In this document: piece after piece, positions 20,312 through 31,092 of the stretch
Layout: each line of letters starts with the position of its first letter
Numbering within the stretch: the first letter of the stretch is position 1
Assembly: GCF_017916325.1 (NCBI RefSeq)
Contig: NC_090142.1
Location: forward strand, 297,501-361,500
Direction: 5' to 3'
Origin: Leishmania martiniquensis
Lineage: Eukaryota > Euglenozoa > Kinetoplastea > Trypanosomatida > Trypanosomatidae
DNA: 64,000 nt
Program-made: the position numbers and the translations under genes
The notes under the pieces: model-generated
Told to the model about the DNA's origin: nothing
The model's input: the letters and a program-made list of their open reading frames with translations, nothing else
The model's database searches: none

Positions 20312-23300
20312 ATGCCCATGGATCCCTCGACAGCGTCGCCTGCGCCTTCGCCACTGGCCACCACTCTAGAGGCTCACGTCTCAAGATGGCAGACGTGTGG
20401 GCTGAAACAGGCCGGCCAGAGCGGCAGCGATGGAGGCGCCGCCGCCGCTACTACCAGCTCCTCGAATGCCTCAGCGGCACCGCCGAGCGTGTCGGTGCGA
20501 TTCGTGATCCTGGCCGCGTTGGGCGCTGTGACGGCCTCTGCTGCAGTCCACTCCTATCAGGCGTTGACACGTAGCAGCTACCAGCGCCGCAGTCCCTCTG
20601 CGCCCCGTTCCCGCCCACGCATGGGGTGCAGAGAGGCCTCAAGCCCTTCGCTGGCGGGCAAGAACGCAACGGAGAGCGCCGGAGGCGCCGCACCGCTGCC
20701 GCCCGGCGTGGAAAGGAGGGCTTCGTCAACGGGTCGGCGCAGCAGCTTACCTGCTGCCTGCCTCTCTGCAGCCAACCGTGTTGCCCCTCGCGCGAATCCG
20801 TCGCCTACCGCGGCGTCAGCCAGCGAGCTCGGCCAGGGCCGCGCGCGCGTGGGGGACGTGAGGGCCGATTCCTTTTCGGTGACCCCCGCCACAGATACCG
20901 CCACTGGCGCTGTTGGGCGCTCCGACAACAATGAGATGCCCTTCACTCACTTTGGGGCGCCTCCCTCGCAGCTGGCGCACGACCACATTGCTGCAGTGGA
21001 TGCGTGGCACACGACACCACCCGCCGCTGCCGCCCCATCGCCGCCGCCGCCGGCGACTTCCAAGGCGCACCTCAGTCATCAGTATGACTTGGAGCCGTAC
21101 GCGCTGCAGGGCCTCGCTGGTGGCGCACACGGGTGGAAACGCGTTTTTGGCCTGCTGAAACCCCAGACGCGCCAGCGCGGCGGACACGATGGCGCAGGCG
21201 CCACGGATGGAGAAGCAGCCGCCACCGGCTCGGCTGATCCACACGTGCCGCGGTCACTGACGCGCACGTACGAGGATTCCCGCGTCACCACCATCGAATA
21301 CCCGGCACTGGTGCGGGGGAGTCTGAGCCCAGCGGCGCCGGTGACGGCCGCTGCCGAGACGGTGTCGCCGGCGCGGTGTGCATGCACTGCCGCAAGCAGC
21401 AGCAGGGCTGTGGACAGCGACGTCTCACTGCACAGCAGGACACCGGGCCCATCGACGGTGGTAACGAAGCCGCGCCCGGCTCAGCCCTGCGAGGCCGAGA
21501 GGCGTCGCTCTTCCGTGTCCGAATCCTCCGCCAGGTCGAAAAGCGCTTCCCCACAGCGTCTGCACCCGTCACAGATCGCCGTCCCGCCGGCTGCAGCGGC
21601 AGCGGCGCCGCCGCCGCCAAGCCGCTTTCTCAGCTCCCTCTCTTTGCATGTTCTACAGCACCTCAACTTCTGCGCGAGCCGCGGCGGAGGAAGCGGCCCC
21701 GGCGGCAGTACCATCGCCGATGCGGTGGCCTCCAGGGTGGCCTGGAGAGGGGTGCATACGGCGCCTACTGCTAACACTTTCCCCGCTTCGGCGGCGTTAG
21801 CGCTCGCGCATCGCAATCTGCAGCGCGACATCTCCACCTTGGTGGCCGCGACAGCATCAGTGCGGCCGATGACTTCCGCACCTTCGCCCCTATCGCCCTC
21901 CTGCGCGCACACCGCGCGCTGCTCCGCCTTGCCGCCCGCGTCTGTGTCTCTGCAGGGCGCTTCCATAGCGTCGTGCAAGTCGCAGCAGCAACACTCAGAG
22001 GCTACGGCAGCGGAGCCCTGCCGGCTGCTCGAGACAGCATACAAGAGTGGCAGCTGCAGCAGCAAGCAGCGGGAGAAAGGCTTGCCAGCGGAGGGCGAGG
22101 CGGGGGTGGCCGAGGACGCTGCCAAGTCAGCTGCGCTTGCTGCGTCGGAGGAGGATGGGCAGCAACACGGTACGAGCAGCAGTCTTCGCCATGAGCCCGA
22201 CAGCGAGCAGCGGTGCGACATCCATGTGATGGGGAGCGTTGTGGGACAGTGTGAACTGACAGCACGGGAGTCGGGGTGGGAGCACGACATACTGCTACTG
22301 CTGCCGCTCCCGGCACCCGCCGCCGCCGCAGCAGCAGCCGGCACTGCGGTCGAGGCGGTGCCCACGGCGGCATCCCACAATGCAGCGACCGAGTTGACAG
22401 GGGCAGCCTTTCCCCCTACGAGCAGAGCGCACCGCTCCACCATCGCTGAGCAGCTGGCCGTGCTAACGAGCCGTCGGGAGCAGCAGCATCGCTACACTCA
22501 GCAGCTGCAGGCGAGCAGAGGGTCCACTGGGCTGGCCACGGGCATCGAGAAGGCGCTGCCGTCATCTTTGTCCACCCTATCGCCTCCTAATTATGCGGAC
22601 GGCGCTGCCGCATCGACAGCCATGGGCTTCCTCGGCGCCGAGCTCAGCAGGGACGCCAGTGGTGCGCACAGGATTCCCTCCGGGGCTTCGCTGTACTACA
22701 CAGACACGACTTCAGGTACACTCTTTCCTTCCCGGTTGCTGCCGTACCACTTCGAAAGTCACGCCTACTCCGACGTTACGACGGAGGTGCAGCAGTGCAA
22801 GCGGCGGCGCCAGCAGGATCGCGCCACGAGCCTTGGCGCATGTACCCTCGCTGCTCCAGAGGGGGACTTAGAGGATGAGGATAAGGGGCGCGAGACGCGT
22901 TCTGCGGCGACGATGATGACGGCAACTGCAGCACCAAGGCGCCCCATGGAGGGTGCGGCAACTGAGGCAAGCCTCACAGCTGCAACGCAGGCGACGTCAG
23001 TGCAGAAGGCTTCTGCATCGGCAGGCGCTGCTCTACTGACATCCGTCGAGGAGATCGTGGCCCCGCTGAGCCAACCAAAGCCAGCGCAGCCTTGCAACGA
23101 GCGCCGCGTCGACGACTTGACTGTGAAGCACGAGGAGGATGGCTCAGCCTCGTACTCCATCTCCCTTACTTACCACGACAGCGAAACCGGCACCTCGCGC
23201 ACGGTGAACACGTGCGCGCTGCCGCCGCTGCGCCGCTGCGACGCCGGCGCGCCGATCCCTGGACTTCTATCTCTCGCAGGCGGTGCCACGGTGCATGCGG

Positions 23301-25753
23301 CTACCCGCACAATGCTCCCAGCCACGACAGCAACGCTGGCCTCCAGTGCGCGTGGCACCACGTCCCCCGCTCACTCGCGCAGCGTCAGCGTTGGCGCAGT
23401 CTCTCCCGCACGCACTGCACGCTCGTCACCGGAGTCCTCCGCGGCTGTCACCACGACAGGGAAGTCACCGCTCCACTGGCGCCCGCGCCGAGCATCCGAT
23501 GCAGAGGACAAGGAAGTCGCGTCGACGGCTCTTGGTCTCGCACAGGTGGCGAGGGCAGCCGCTGAGTGGCCGTGGCCGGCGACGCGCAGCGGCGGCCTCA
23601 AGCACTATAACTCCGTCTCGGCGGCGGCGGCGACGGCAGCTGGTGTGGCAAGCGGTAACTCCACGGGCGACGCGGTACCTACTGCTACCACCGGCGGCAA
23701 GGTGAGCCCCTTTGCTGCCCCATTGCCGCCAATGGAGCCGCAGCATGGCCCCCGGCTGCGAGGGGTCGCGGGGCGGAACGGTGAGATGGCGATCGGTGCC
23801 TTCCTTGGCGGTGGTGCGTGCGGCAAGGTCTATGAGTGCCTCAACACTGAGACGGGGCAGGTGCTGGCAGCGAAGCAGATCGTCTTCGACGCAAAGGACA
23901 AGAAGCTGCGGACGCGATTGAGGCAGCTGGAGCTCGAGCTGGAGGTCCTGACGCTTGCATCGCGCCATCACGTGCGGTGGATTGTGGGCTTCTTTGGAGC
24001 CGAAAAGCGAGGCCATTCCGTCCTTATGTACCTCGAATACTGTCAGCGCGGCTCGCTGCTGGATTACATGATGGAGAGCGACGGTGCCGCTGCTGCAGGA
24101 TGGAACGCTGGCAGTGCCGCGGAGGTGGCTGCCCCAGAGCCATCAGCTGCCCCTGCCAGCCGCTGCGCGGGCAGCAGCTTTGACGCCAATGAAAGCTCGC
24201 CAGTGGCTGCCGCAGAGGCGTGGCAGCGGCACCGTGAGCACCGGAGCGGCGCCGACAAGTGCCTGACGACGTGCTCCACACCCCAGGGGCAACATGGGGT
24301 GCGCCCGCGTAGCGCCTCGTCAAGGGCCGCACGAGCGCTGCGTGCCCAAGCGCAAGAGCGGCAGGAGCAGCCGCAGGCCATATGCGGCGGAGTCGCCGCT
24401 GCGGGGCAGACGGAGAGGGGGGAGGGGGAGGAGGCCGCCGCTGCCGCCTCTGCTTCCGTTTCTGTGGCAGGCAGCTCCGTCAACGTGCCCGGCTTGGCGT
24501 CGGACACGATGCCGATGAGCGAGGCGCTTCAGCCACAGATGCCTCCTTTGCCGATTGAGCAGGCACAGCGTTTTACGAGGCAAATTGTCGAGGGTCTTTG
24601 CTTTCTGCATGAGCACAACTACGCCCACCTTGACGTGAAGACAGCGAACGTACTCGTTGCGGCGGACGAGGAGTGCCGCTTGGCAGACCTCGGGTGCGCC
24701 ATGCGCCTCCAGCCACCGCCACCGGCATCGTTGTGGCAACGAGGGGAACCGCCAGGGACGGATGGCGCTTTGAAAGGAGGTGCCCACAGGGATGTCGACG
24801 AGGCGTTTCCGCCGCCGTACCCTGTGCTCGTGGACCATGAAGCCATCACGGAGCTTCGCGGCACGGCCCTTTACATGGCGCCCGAGATGATCCGCTTCGA
24901 GAGCCGTGCCATTGGCAGTCCCGCTGACGTGTGGTCACTGGGATGCGTTGTGATGGAGATGACCACCGGCTGTGCCCCTTGGCGGCACATTGCGAAGGAC
25001 AAACTCAGGGTGCTGTACCGCATCGGCTCAGCACGCGACGAGCTGCCGTTGCCGCCGCTCATGTGCGCACAAGCGGAGAAGGCGAGACAGTGGCTGGCGC
25101 AGAGAGGCCTGCTCGCAACGATTTCTACTTCTCCGGAGCAGGGCGAGGAGGCTGCGTGCGCGATGGGGGTGGATGACGTGGCGCAGGTGCCTCGCAGTGT
25201 CGCAGGAGCCAGAGAGGATCGCAGTGCCGGCCGCGTTGCGAGGAGTTGCGTCGTGTGCGGAGACCGTGAGAGTAGCGTTTCAGGCAGCTTTGCAGAGCCC
25301 CACGCACAGCGCCGGCGCGTTGATCGTGCCACGCATGATAGCGGTGGGAGCGGGGTGGGGGTGGGGGCGATGCCGCGCAGTGGTGAGCAAGGGTCGTGGC
25401 CTTTCAGTGTGGCGGACGAAAGTTGCAGCAGCTGCGTGAACACTGCCACGCCATGCTCCTTGCCGTCCTCCTCCCCGACGATACCAGCTGCGCTGAGCAC
25501 CTCGTCAACTGCTGCTGGCGCCAACACATCATCCTCGTCTTTCGTGCGCGTCCTCTCTGCGACGACTGCTGGCCTGCCGCGTGACGAGGAGGCCGCGGCG
25601 GTGGAAGCCGAGGAGCCCCTCTTCCGAAGCCCATGCCGCATCATGCACCTCTACGCGGCGCTGGAGGACTTCGTAGCTGCATGTGTGAAGGTGCGACCGG
25701 AGGACCGCAGCAGCGCGGAGGAGCTTCTCCGCCATCCCTTCCTGACTCTCTAA
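20312..25753 (+). CDS. STE/MEKK-like protein kinase with N-terminal hydrophobic segment (1813 aa)
   Basis: Ser/Thr kinase with its catalytic domain at the C-terminus (about 1155-1813). Motifs: Gly-rich loop LGGGACGKV (1165-1173), VAIK-type lysine K1188, catalytic loop HLDVKTAN (D1441, N1446), DLG in place of DFG (D1459), APE (1523-1525), then an XI-type Arg (RPEDRSSAEELLRHPF) near the end. The kinase is probably active, since K, catalytic D and metal D are all present. HRD is HLD, so it may not need activation-loop phosphorylation in the usual way. About 150 low-complexity residues interrupt the domain between subdomains V and VI, and about 190 before XI. Residues 60-82 form a hydrophobic, uncharged stretch after R63, a candidate membrane anchor. 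The intervening 1000 residues are disordered, rich in Ala/Ser/Pro. MEKK-like placement is by overall look. Start ATG 20312 follows a C/T tract near 20201-20275. Confidence 0.93.
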   Translation: MPMDPSTASPAPSPLATTLEAHVSRWQTCGLKQAGQSGSDGGAAAATTSSSNASAAPPSVSVRFVILAALGAVTASAAVHSYQALTRSSYQRRSPSAPRSRPRMGCREASSPSLAGKNATESAGGAAPLPPGVERRASSTGRRSSLPAACLSAANRVAPRANPSPTAASASELGQGRARVGDVRADSFSVTPATDTATGAVGRSDNNEMPFTHFGAPPSQLAHDHIAAVDAWHTTPPAAAAPSPPPPATSKAHLSHQYDLEPYALQGLAGGAHGWKRVFGLLKPQTRQRGGHDGAGATDGEAAATGSADPHVPRSLTRTYEDSRVTTIEYPALVRGSLSPAAPVTAAAETVSPARCACTAASSSRAVDSDVSLHSRTPGPSTVVTKPRPAQPCEAERRRSSVSESSARSKSASPQRLHPSQIAVPPAAAAAAPPPPSRFLSSLSLHVLQHLNFCASRGGGSGPGGSTIADAVASRVAWRGVHTAPTANTFPASAALALAHRNLQRDISTLVAATASVRPMTSAPSPLSPSCAHTARCSALPPASVSLQGASIASCKSQQQHSEATAAEPCRLLETAYKSGSCSSKQREKGLPAEGEAGVAEDAAKSAALAASEEDGQQHGTSSSLRHEPDSEQRCDIHVMGSVVGQCELTARESGWEHDILLLLPLPAPAAAAAAAGTAVEAVPTAASHNAATELTGAAFPPTSRAHRSTIAEQLAVLTSRREQQHRYTQQLQASRGSTGLATGIEKALPSSLSTLSPPNYADGAAASTAMGFLGAELSRDASGAHRIPSGASLYYTDTTSGTLFPSRLLPYHFESHAYSDVTTEVQQCKRRRQQDRATSLGACTLAAPEGDLEDEDKGRETRSAATMMTATAAPRRPMEGAATEASLTAATQATSVQKASASAGAALLTSVEEIVAPLSQPKPAQPCNERRVDDLTVKHEEDGSASYSISLTYHDSETGTSRTVNTCALPPLRRCDAGAPIPGLLSLAGGATVHAATRTMLPATTATLASSARGTTSPAHSRSVSVGAVSPARTARSSPESSAAVTTTGKSPLHWRPRRASDAEDKEVASTALGLAQVARAAAEWPWPATRSGGLKHYNSVSAAAATAAGVASGNSTGDAVPTATTGGKVSPFAAPLPPMEPQHGPRLRGVAGRNGEMAIGAFLGGGACGKVYECLNTETGQVLAAKQIVFDAKDKKLRTRLRQLELELEVLTLASRHHVRWIVGFFGAEKRGHSVLMYLEYCQRGSLLDYMMESDGAAAAGWNAGSAAEVAAPEPSAAPASRCAGSSFDANESSPVAAAEAWQRHREHRSGADKCLTTCSTPQGQHGVRPRSASSRAARALRAQAQERQEQPQAICGGVAAAGQTERGEGEEAAAAASASVSVAGSSVNVPGLASDTMPMSEALQPQMPPLPIEQAQRFTRQIVEGLCFLHEHNYAHLDVKTANVLVAADEECRLADLGCAMRLQPPPPASLWQRGEPPGTDGALKGGAHRDVDEAFPPPYPVLVDHEAITELRGTALYMAPEMIRFESRAIGSPADVWSLGCVVMEMTTGCAPWRHIAKDKLRVLYRIGSARDELPLPPLMCAQAEKARQWLAQRGLLATISTSPEQGEEAACAMGVDDVAQVPRSVAGAREDRSAGRVARSCVVCGDRESSVSGSFAEPHAQRRRVDRATHDSGGSGVGVGAMPRSGEQGSWPFSVADESCSSCVNTATPCSLPSSSPTIPAALSTSSTAAGANTSSSSFVRVLSATTAGLPRDEEAAAVEAEEPLFRSPCRIMHLYAALEDFVAACVKVRPEDRSSAEELLRHPFLTL

Positions 25754-27696
25754 AAGGATGACACGCCGGAGAAGCGGTGATGCGCCTCATTACAGAGGGG
25801 AATGCGTGCGTGTGTGGCGTGTCTTCCTGTCGAGCGCGGCTTCGTGCGTTGATCGCTTCTTTCTGCCTCTTGCTGTCGTGCCGCACTCTTCTCCGCCGCT
25901 ACGGTGGTGGCGGCTACAGAGAGAGCAAGCGAGCAAAAAGGCCCCCCTCCCCCTCCTCCTCCCCTTCCCGTGCGGGCGCCGCGCCCCCCCCCGCCCGTCG
26001 TCTCCCTCCGTGTTTCTCTTGGCCGCCGGGACTTCGCTGACGCTTTTGCCTGTACACTGTTGAGCCTCTTTTCCTTTTTTTTGCCCCTTTCTTCCTCCTC
26101 CGCGTGTGCGTTCTCCGCACTGATCTTCCCTGACACCAGTGAGTGTGTGTGCGTGTGCGCGTGGGGACGGATGTTGCACCTCTGTAGGCGTGCATTCGCC
26201 GGTCACCCTTTCTCGCTTCCTCCTCGCCTCAACGCCTTGCTGCCTTCGTGCCGAAGCGCGCCCGTCAGCCTCTGGCTCGCCGGCACGGCATCATTCACTC
26301 GCGACGTAAGCGAATGGAAAGGAAGAGGCCGAGGGCGGATGCCGCTGCACAGTGAGCGCCGATAGAGAAGTGCGGGCGAGGATGAACCGAAGCACCTGCG
26401 CGCGTGAGCGGCAGGCCAAGCATCGCCTGCTCGGTCACCGCCTCCCTCACCTCGCTGCTCGCCCCTATTCCCCCCCTCCCCCCGCTCTGTCTGAGTGTAT
26501 GCGAAGGGCAGAGGGAGCGATGCAGCCATCGCCTTGCAGGTGAACGCGATGAAGATGCACCACCTGGTGCTGACCTGCACAAGCAACACCGTACCGTCAG
26601 CGCGACGGCCTGAAGCGTGCAGACGGGTGCCTGTATCTGCATGAGCACCCAGAGATGCTTCTGTGTAGCCGCTCGCCTGCCCATTCCCCCCCTTGTGTGG
26701 GAGTGAGAGTCGTCTCGGCGCGACTGGGCGTGGCTGCGTTTTTTCTTTTTCATTTCTGCATTTTCTCCCACCTCGGGAGGTTTTCACGTGCCGTTCCTCG
26801 GCATTCCTCACGTCAGCTCCGTCTGCTTGGCTGCACGGCTCTTGTTATTCCGTTGTCTTGTCGATGTGCCCGTGTAGGGGATGGCCTGTGCACTCTCTTG
26901 GTGGTGCTCTTCACGCACCAATGGTCATATTCACGCCGTAGAGGAGCGCCAGCGCCGTCGGTGGTGTCTGCGGCGCATCAGCGTTGCTAGTGCTGCTGCT
27001 CACATCGTGCCGCGCCTATCTCGCTCTCTCGCGCTCTCCGCCACAGCTCTGCCGCTGGCCTTGCTAGGCTCCGCCGAGACCTCACAAGAAGAAGGGGGAA
27101 GAAGAGGAGAGGGCGTAGAGAAGACGGGGCTCAAGTGGCCTGCAAAGCACAGGAGCCCGCCTTCCTGTCCGTCTCCCGCGCACGCTGTCCGCATCTTTGC
27201 TCGATGCTCCCTCTCATGTGTCGGAATCCGTGGCGCGCGGCGGCGCTGGTTTTGGTGCTGGTGCTGCAGGGGAAGGACACACAAAGGCCTACGTGCGTAC
27301 AATCTCATGTGCCATTTGTGCGCGGCAGAGCTCTCATCACACTCTCAACTCCCCCTCCCCCGCTGGCACACTGGCCCCACGTCCTTGGCATGGCAAGCGA
27401 GGCGGCTCTGTGTCTTGTCACCAGTGCAGCCGCTCGTGTCTGCGACTTCTCTCTCTCTCTGTCGCACTCGCGCTGTCTCTGACGGTTTTCGCTTCTGCGC
27501 TTTCGCCCTTCTCAGGAGCGTTAAAAAATTTTTTTTGCTTCCTTACACACAGGCACACACACACACACGCATAGCGCAACGGAAAGGAAACGCAGAGGGA
27601 GTCCATCGGCAGCCCCCACGCGACCCCGCCTCGCCCCGCCCTCTCTCTCCCTCTCCCTCTCTTTCTCGCGCGCGCGCGTCTCACGCACCATTCGTA
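25754..27696. other. Intergenic spacer (1.9 kb)
   Basis: C/T-rich with CA and CG runs. The frame of the downstream poly(A) polymerase is open back to an ATG at 26881, but this stretch includes a T-tract/CAG splice signal and has non-coding composition. No gene is supported. Confidence 0.65.
27529..27552 (+). promoter_or_regulatory. Predicted trans-splice acceptor, poly(A) polymerase gene
   Basis: Ten T residues followed by GCTTCCTTACACACAG, with AG at 27551-27552. There is no ATG between this site and 27697, which supports the chosen start and excludes the upstream in-frame ATG at 26881 from the mature mRNA. Confidence 0.6.
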
Positions 27697-30429
27697 ATGA
27701 AGCGACGTGGTGGCCGTGTCGTCAGCTCTGACAGCACTGTAGTTGACATAGGAAAAGCTGCTGTGACGCCGTCAGCGTCTGGGCTTCCTACCACGGTTAA
27801 CTGTAAGGATGCACCCATCACCACCGGTGCGGCTGCTGCTGCATCGTCGTCACCATCCGTGGCGTCACCGACGACACCCGTAGTGAGAGATGCATCAGGT
27901 GTTCCGGGCAGCCTTGAGGGGGCTGAAGGCGTCACCGCGATGGGATCACCTCCGCCTACACTGACGATACCGACGCTTGACATCTTCTCGCGCTTTCAAA
28001 GCAAGCGGGATGACTTTGATGCGGACTGGCTACTGCTGCAGGAGGATCCTGCGACGATGGAGGAGAAGCCGCGCATTGCCGCGCACGTTGCAGATAAGCT
28101 TCGACGTCATCAGGCGCAGCTCGGTGCGCACCGCGCCGCGGCAGCAGCAGATCGAACTCGGCAGGACAGTGATCGCGCCCTCGTTTCGCCTGCTACCGCG
28201 AAGGTGTCGGGCGCCGTGAGCGGCGACGACCTTGGCGTCGTTGCGACGGAGGACCATCGGCCGGCACGCCGTCAGCGGCGTCCTGAAACGTATGACTCGG
28301 CCGAGGAGAGCGGCAACGACGGCGTAGGGGACGACGGCGGCGACGATGACGTCGAGTACGTGCCGGAGGATCGCGCGGCTTCGCAGTACAAGCGACCGAA
28401 AATGTCGCAGAAGGCGTCCGCCAAGGATCAGGGATCTGCCGGTGTGGCTGTGAGCGGTGGCTCTCCGCCTGTGATAAGGTCTGCAGGGCGCCCTGCTGGC
28501 GTTGCCGCTGCTACGGCGCCTGCCACAGATGCCGGGACGGCTTCCGTCGATCCGCTCAAGCCGCTATCAGAGGGGGAGGAGCGGGGGGACTCGGAGGCCG
28601 AACGCGAAGGCCTCACTGGCGACTACCTAAATTTCCACGCCACCTCCGCAGCAGGAAGGAAGGCAGTCGGCGCGGATGAGGTGCAGGCCACCGTACACGT
28701 GCAGTCTTTTGCCTCTCGCGGCGAGCATCGAAACGCTGGCAGCGGCAGCTCCCCTCGCAGCCAGGAGCAGCGGCGTCAGACAACCCCGACATCTCAGCAG
28801 GCGGAACGTGACCGTGTGCTGGTGGTGCCGCTCTGGAGCATCGCGAGGATGGAGCAGCACGGCGGTTACTGCACCAGCAGCCCCCTCATCGCCCTCCACC
28901 AGGAAATCACGGACCTTGTCGACTACCTTCGCCCGACAGAGGCGGAGGTGACGATGCGGCGTTACATCGAGAAGGAAATCGGCCGGCTGGTCGATCGACT
29001 GTGGCCTGGCAGCTCTGTTCTCGTCTATGGTAGCATGTACACCCACCTTTTACTGCCGCTGTCGGACCTTGACGTGACGCTGCTGGATGTGCCAGTGCCG
29101 GCGGAGGAGGCGCTCACTGCTTTGGCGAAGGAGATCAGCACGGCGGGCCTGTGCGAGAGTGCCTATCCACAAGTGATACTCAAGACGAAGGTGCCGCTTA
29201 TCAAGTTCGTCCACAAGGACTCGCTCATCGACGTCGACATCAGTGTTGGCGCTGTGGACGGCAGGCGCAACTCGGAGTGCGTTGTACAGTACATAAAAAT
29301 GTACCCCGAGGCGCTGCCGCTTATCCTGACGGTAAAGTACTTTCTCATGCAGCGCGGTATGCACGAGCCATACCATGGCGGACTCGGCAGCTACGCCACG
29401 ACGCTGCTCGTCGTCGCCTTCCTGCGGCAGCATCCCATCTACACCACACATCCGGAGCAGCGGGGAATGGCGGGGCTGGGCAAGTTGCTCGTTGATTTCT
29501 TCCGCATGTGCGGTCAGTATTGGAACTACAGAAGGGTGGCTGTCTGCCTGGATAATTACGCGGCGCCGGGTGACGAGGCCGGCGCGATGGGCGCGAGCGC
29601 CAACGGCGAAGGCGATTTCCGCGTGCGCGCTGACGGCGGCGGCAGAATACAGTCGCCGGTGTCGCCCAGCTCCCCGCGCGGCCCGATGGGCCCCGCGCAG
29701 GCGTGGATAGAGGACCCGGTCGACCCCTCTAACAACGCTGCCAGCTCGCTGCGGCTCTTCCACTCCCTCTCCTCGATGTTCGCCTATGCCTACCTCGCCC
29801 TCACGGGAGACGTCAACAGTGCCGCTGCGGACGAGTCGCAGTCACAGCCGCCTACGTCGGCATCGTCTCTGTCATCGCCGTCATCGGACGACATAAGCCG
29901 CCGCCCAACGCTGCTCTCGCGCATCTTCCATGCCGACGCGGAGATGGTGTACCGTCGGCGGGCGATCGCCGCGACGTATGAGCGGCTGAAGGCCGAAATG
30001 CCCGTGTACGTGAAGGAGGTGCGACGCTTCCGGCGTGCCGAGGACGAGGCGATGCTTCAACACAATTGCTGCCATACAGCGTTTAGTTGGCGTGCACGAC
30101 GGTTGCTGCGGCGCGAGGGGACCTCCTTTCTGTTTCCACAGCAGCGGAGCGTTACGTCACTCGAGGAGCGCTTGGCGCTGTCGCGGCTGCACGAGTCATC
30201 CTCGCCGCATCCGCCGGAGTCAAAAGTTGGTGGCGAGAAGCGCCAGCGCGAAGGGGCGCGCGAAGAGCGTCGCATGAAGGCGCGAAAGGGTTGCCGAGAA
30301 TATTCCGCGCCGCTTTCTGACCGCAGCTCGCCGTCGTCGGTCCGATCCTTTGACTCCGGCAGCAATGCCAGCTCGGTGCGTGTGAGTGCAATGCGAAGGA
30401 CGGAGCGGAATCGAAAGCTGCACCGGTAG
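27697..30429 (+). CDS. ncPAP1: Non-canonical poly(A) polymerase, Trf4/PAPD5 type (910 aa)
   Basis: Nucleotidyltransferase of the DNA polymerase beta superfamily, often annotated as 'DNA polymerase sigma'. In yeast and trypanosomes such enzymes add short A-tails to aberrant nuclear RNAs as the TRAMP complex, feeding the exosome. The catalytic signature is GS (445-446), then DLD (D457, D459) and a third Asp in the VDISV strand (D514). It is followed by the central/PAP-associated domain with VPLIKF, LTVKYFLMQRG and GLGSYATTLLVVAFLR, the nucleotide-recognition region. The first about 370 residues are acidic/Ala-rich and probably disordered, and the C-terminus is basic, RNA-binding-like (KRQREGAREERRMKARK). 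An insertion of about 70 residues with Pro/Ser runs interrupts the C-terminal half. The symbol rests on remembered synteny with the T. brucei gene; Trf4 type is firm, ncPAP1 identity is inferred. Confidence 0.92.
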   Translation: MKRRGGRVVSSDSTVVDIGKAAVTPSASGLPTTVNCKDAPITTGAAAAASSSPSVASPTTPVVRDASGVPGSLEGAEGVTAMGSPPPTLTIPTLDIFSRFQSKRDDFDADWLLLQEDPATMEEKPRIAAHVADKLRRHQAQLGAHRAAAAADRTRQDSDRALVSPATAKVSGAVSGDDLGVVATEDHRPARRQRRPETYDSAEESGNDGVGDDGGDDDVEYVPEDRAASQYKRPKMSQKASAKDQGSAGVAVSGGSPPVIRSAGRPAGVAAATAPATDAGTASVDPLKPLSEGEERGDSEAEREGLTGDYLNFHATSAAGRKAVGADEVQATVHVQSFASRGEHRNAGSGSSPRSQEQRRQTTPTSQQAERDRVLVVPLWSIARMEQHGGYCTSSPLIALHQEITDLVDYLRPTEAEVTMRRYIEKEIGRLVDRLWPGSSVLVYGSMYTHLLLPLSDLDVTLLDVPVPAEEALTALAKEISTAGLCESAYPQVILKTKVPLIKFVHKDSLIDVDISVGAVDGRRNSECVVQYIKMYPEALPLILTVKYFLMQRGMHEPYHGGLGSYATTLLVVAFLRQHPIYTTHPEQRGMAGLGKLLVDFFRMCGQYWNYRRVAVCLDNYAAPGDEAGAMGASANGEGDFRVRADGGGRIQSPVSPSSPRGPMGPAQAWIEDPVDPSNNAASSLRLFHSLSSMFAYAYLALTGDVNSAAADESQSQPPTSASSLSSPSSDDISRRPTLLSRIFHADAEMVYRRRAIAATYERLKAEMPVYVKEVRRFRRAEDEAMLQHNCCHTAFSWRARRLLRREGTSFLFPQQRSVTSLEERLALSRLHESSSPHPPESKVGGEKRQREGAREERRMKARKGCREYSAPLSDRSSPSSVRSFDSGSNASSVRVSAMRRTERNRKLHR

Positions 30430-31092
30430 TCCAACACCTCTTCCCCTCCCTTCTCCGCACATCGGGGAGTGCAACGGTGAAATCCACTACACAGGCACCC
30501 CACAACCGTCGTGTAGGGCGCTGCCGCACGGAAGGAGGAGGGGGAGGGCTAGCGGCGACGTGGGACAACTATTCGCACCCTGACCGCACGCGCTCGCACC
30601 TTTTTGCTGTGCTCGCATCGCTGTCGAGTGCACCTCTGTGACGAGGAAGGGAAATGGGAGGGAGCGCGCTTTCGCAACGGATCCGTAAAGTAACGAAGCA
30701 ACACACATTCGACTGAACTGCCGACGTCTCTCTCTCGCGCGTACGCATGGATGCTGTGTGTGTGTGTGTGTGATGGACCCCCTCCGTGGACGGGCCCCGC
30801 GCATATGCTGTGTCAAAGTGAGGTGTGGTCGTGGCACACTCGCTCTCTGTCTCTTGGCTGCCTCCCCTTTCTCCCTCCGACACACACACACACCCATGCA
30901 GGAAGTACAACACCTGTTGTTCCGTCCCTTCTCTGAGACCCCCCACCCTCTTTTCTTCCCCCCTTTTCTCCCCCCAGCACACACATGCACACACACAAGC
31001 ATCCGCACGATTCGTCTCTCTCCTCCCCCCTCCTTCCCCACACGAGCTGAAGGGCATTCGGGCTTTCAAAAAAAAAACGGAAGCGCCACGAC
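30430..31092. other. Intergenic spacer
   Basis: Holds a (TG)n run near 30753-30772, (CA)n runs near 30879-30892 and 30979-30998, and a C/T tract ending at AG 31048-31049 upstream of the centrin ATG. Nothing else is seen. Confidence 0.65.

Noticed and set aside
21481..22443. Minus-strand ORF (320 codons) antisense to the kinase gene
   Set aside because: Same effect: low-complexity Ala/Ser/Cys translation opposite a disordered region of the kinase.
26881..27696. 272-codon in-frame N-terminal extension of the poly(A) polymerase starting at a real ATG
   Set aside because: It spans a T-tract/CAG acceptor at 27529-27552 and its translation reflects C/T tracts and CA repeats; the ATG at 27697 is the first after that acceptor.
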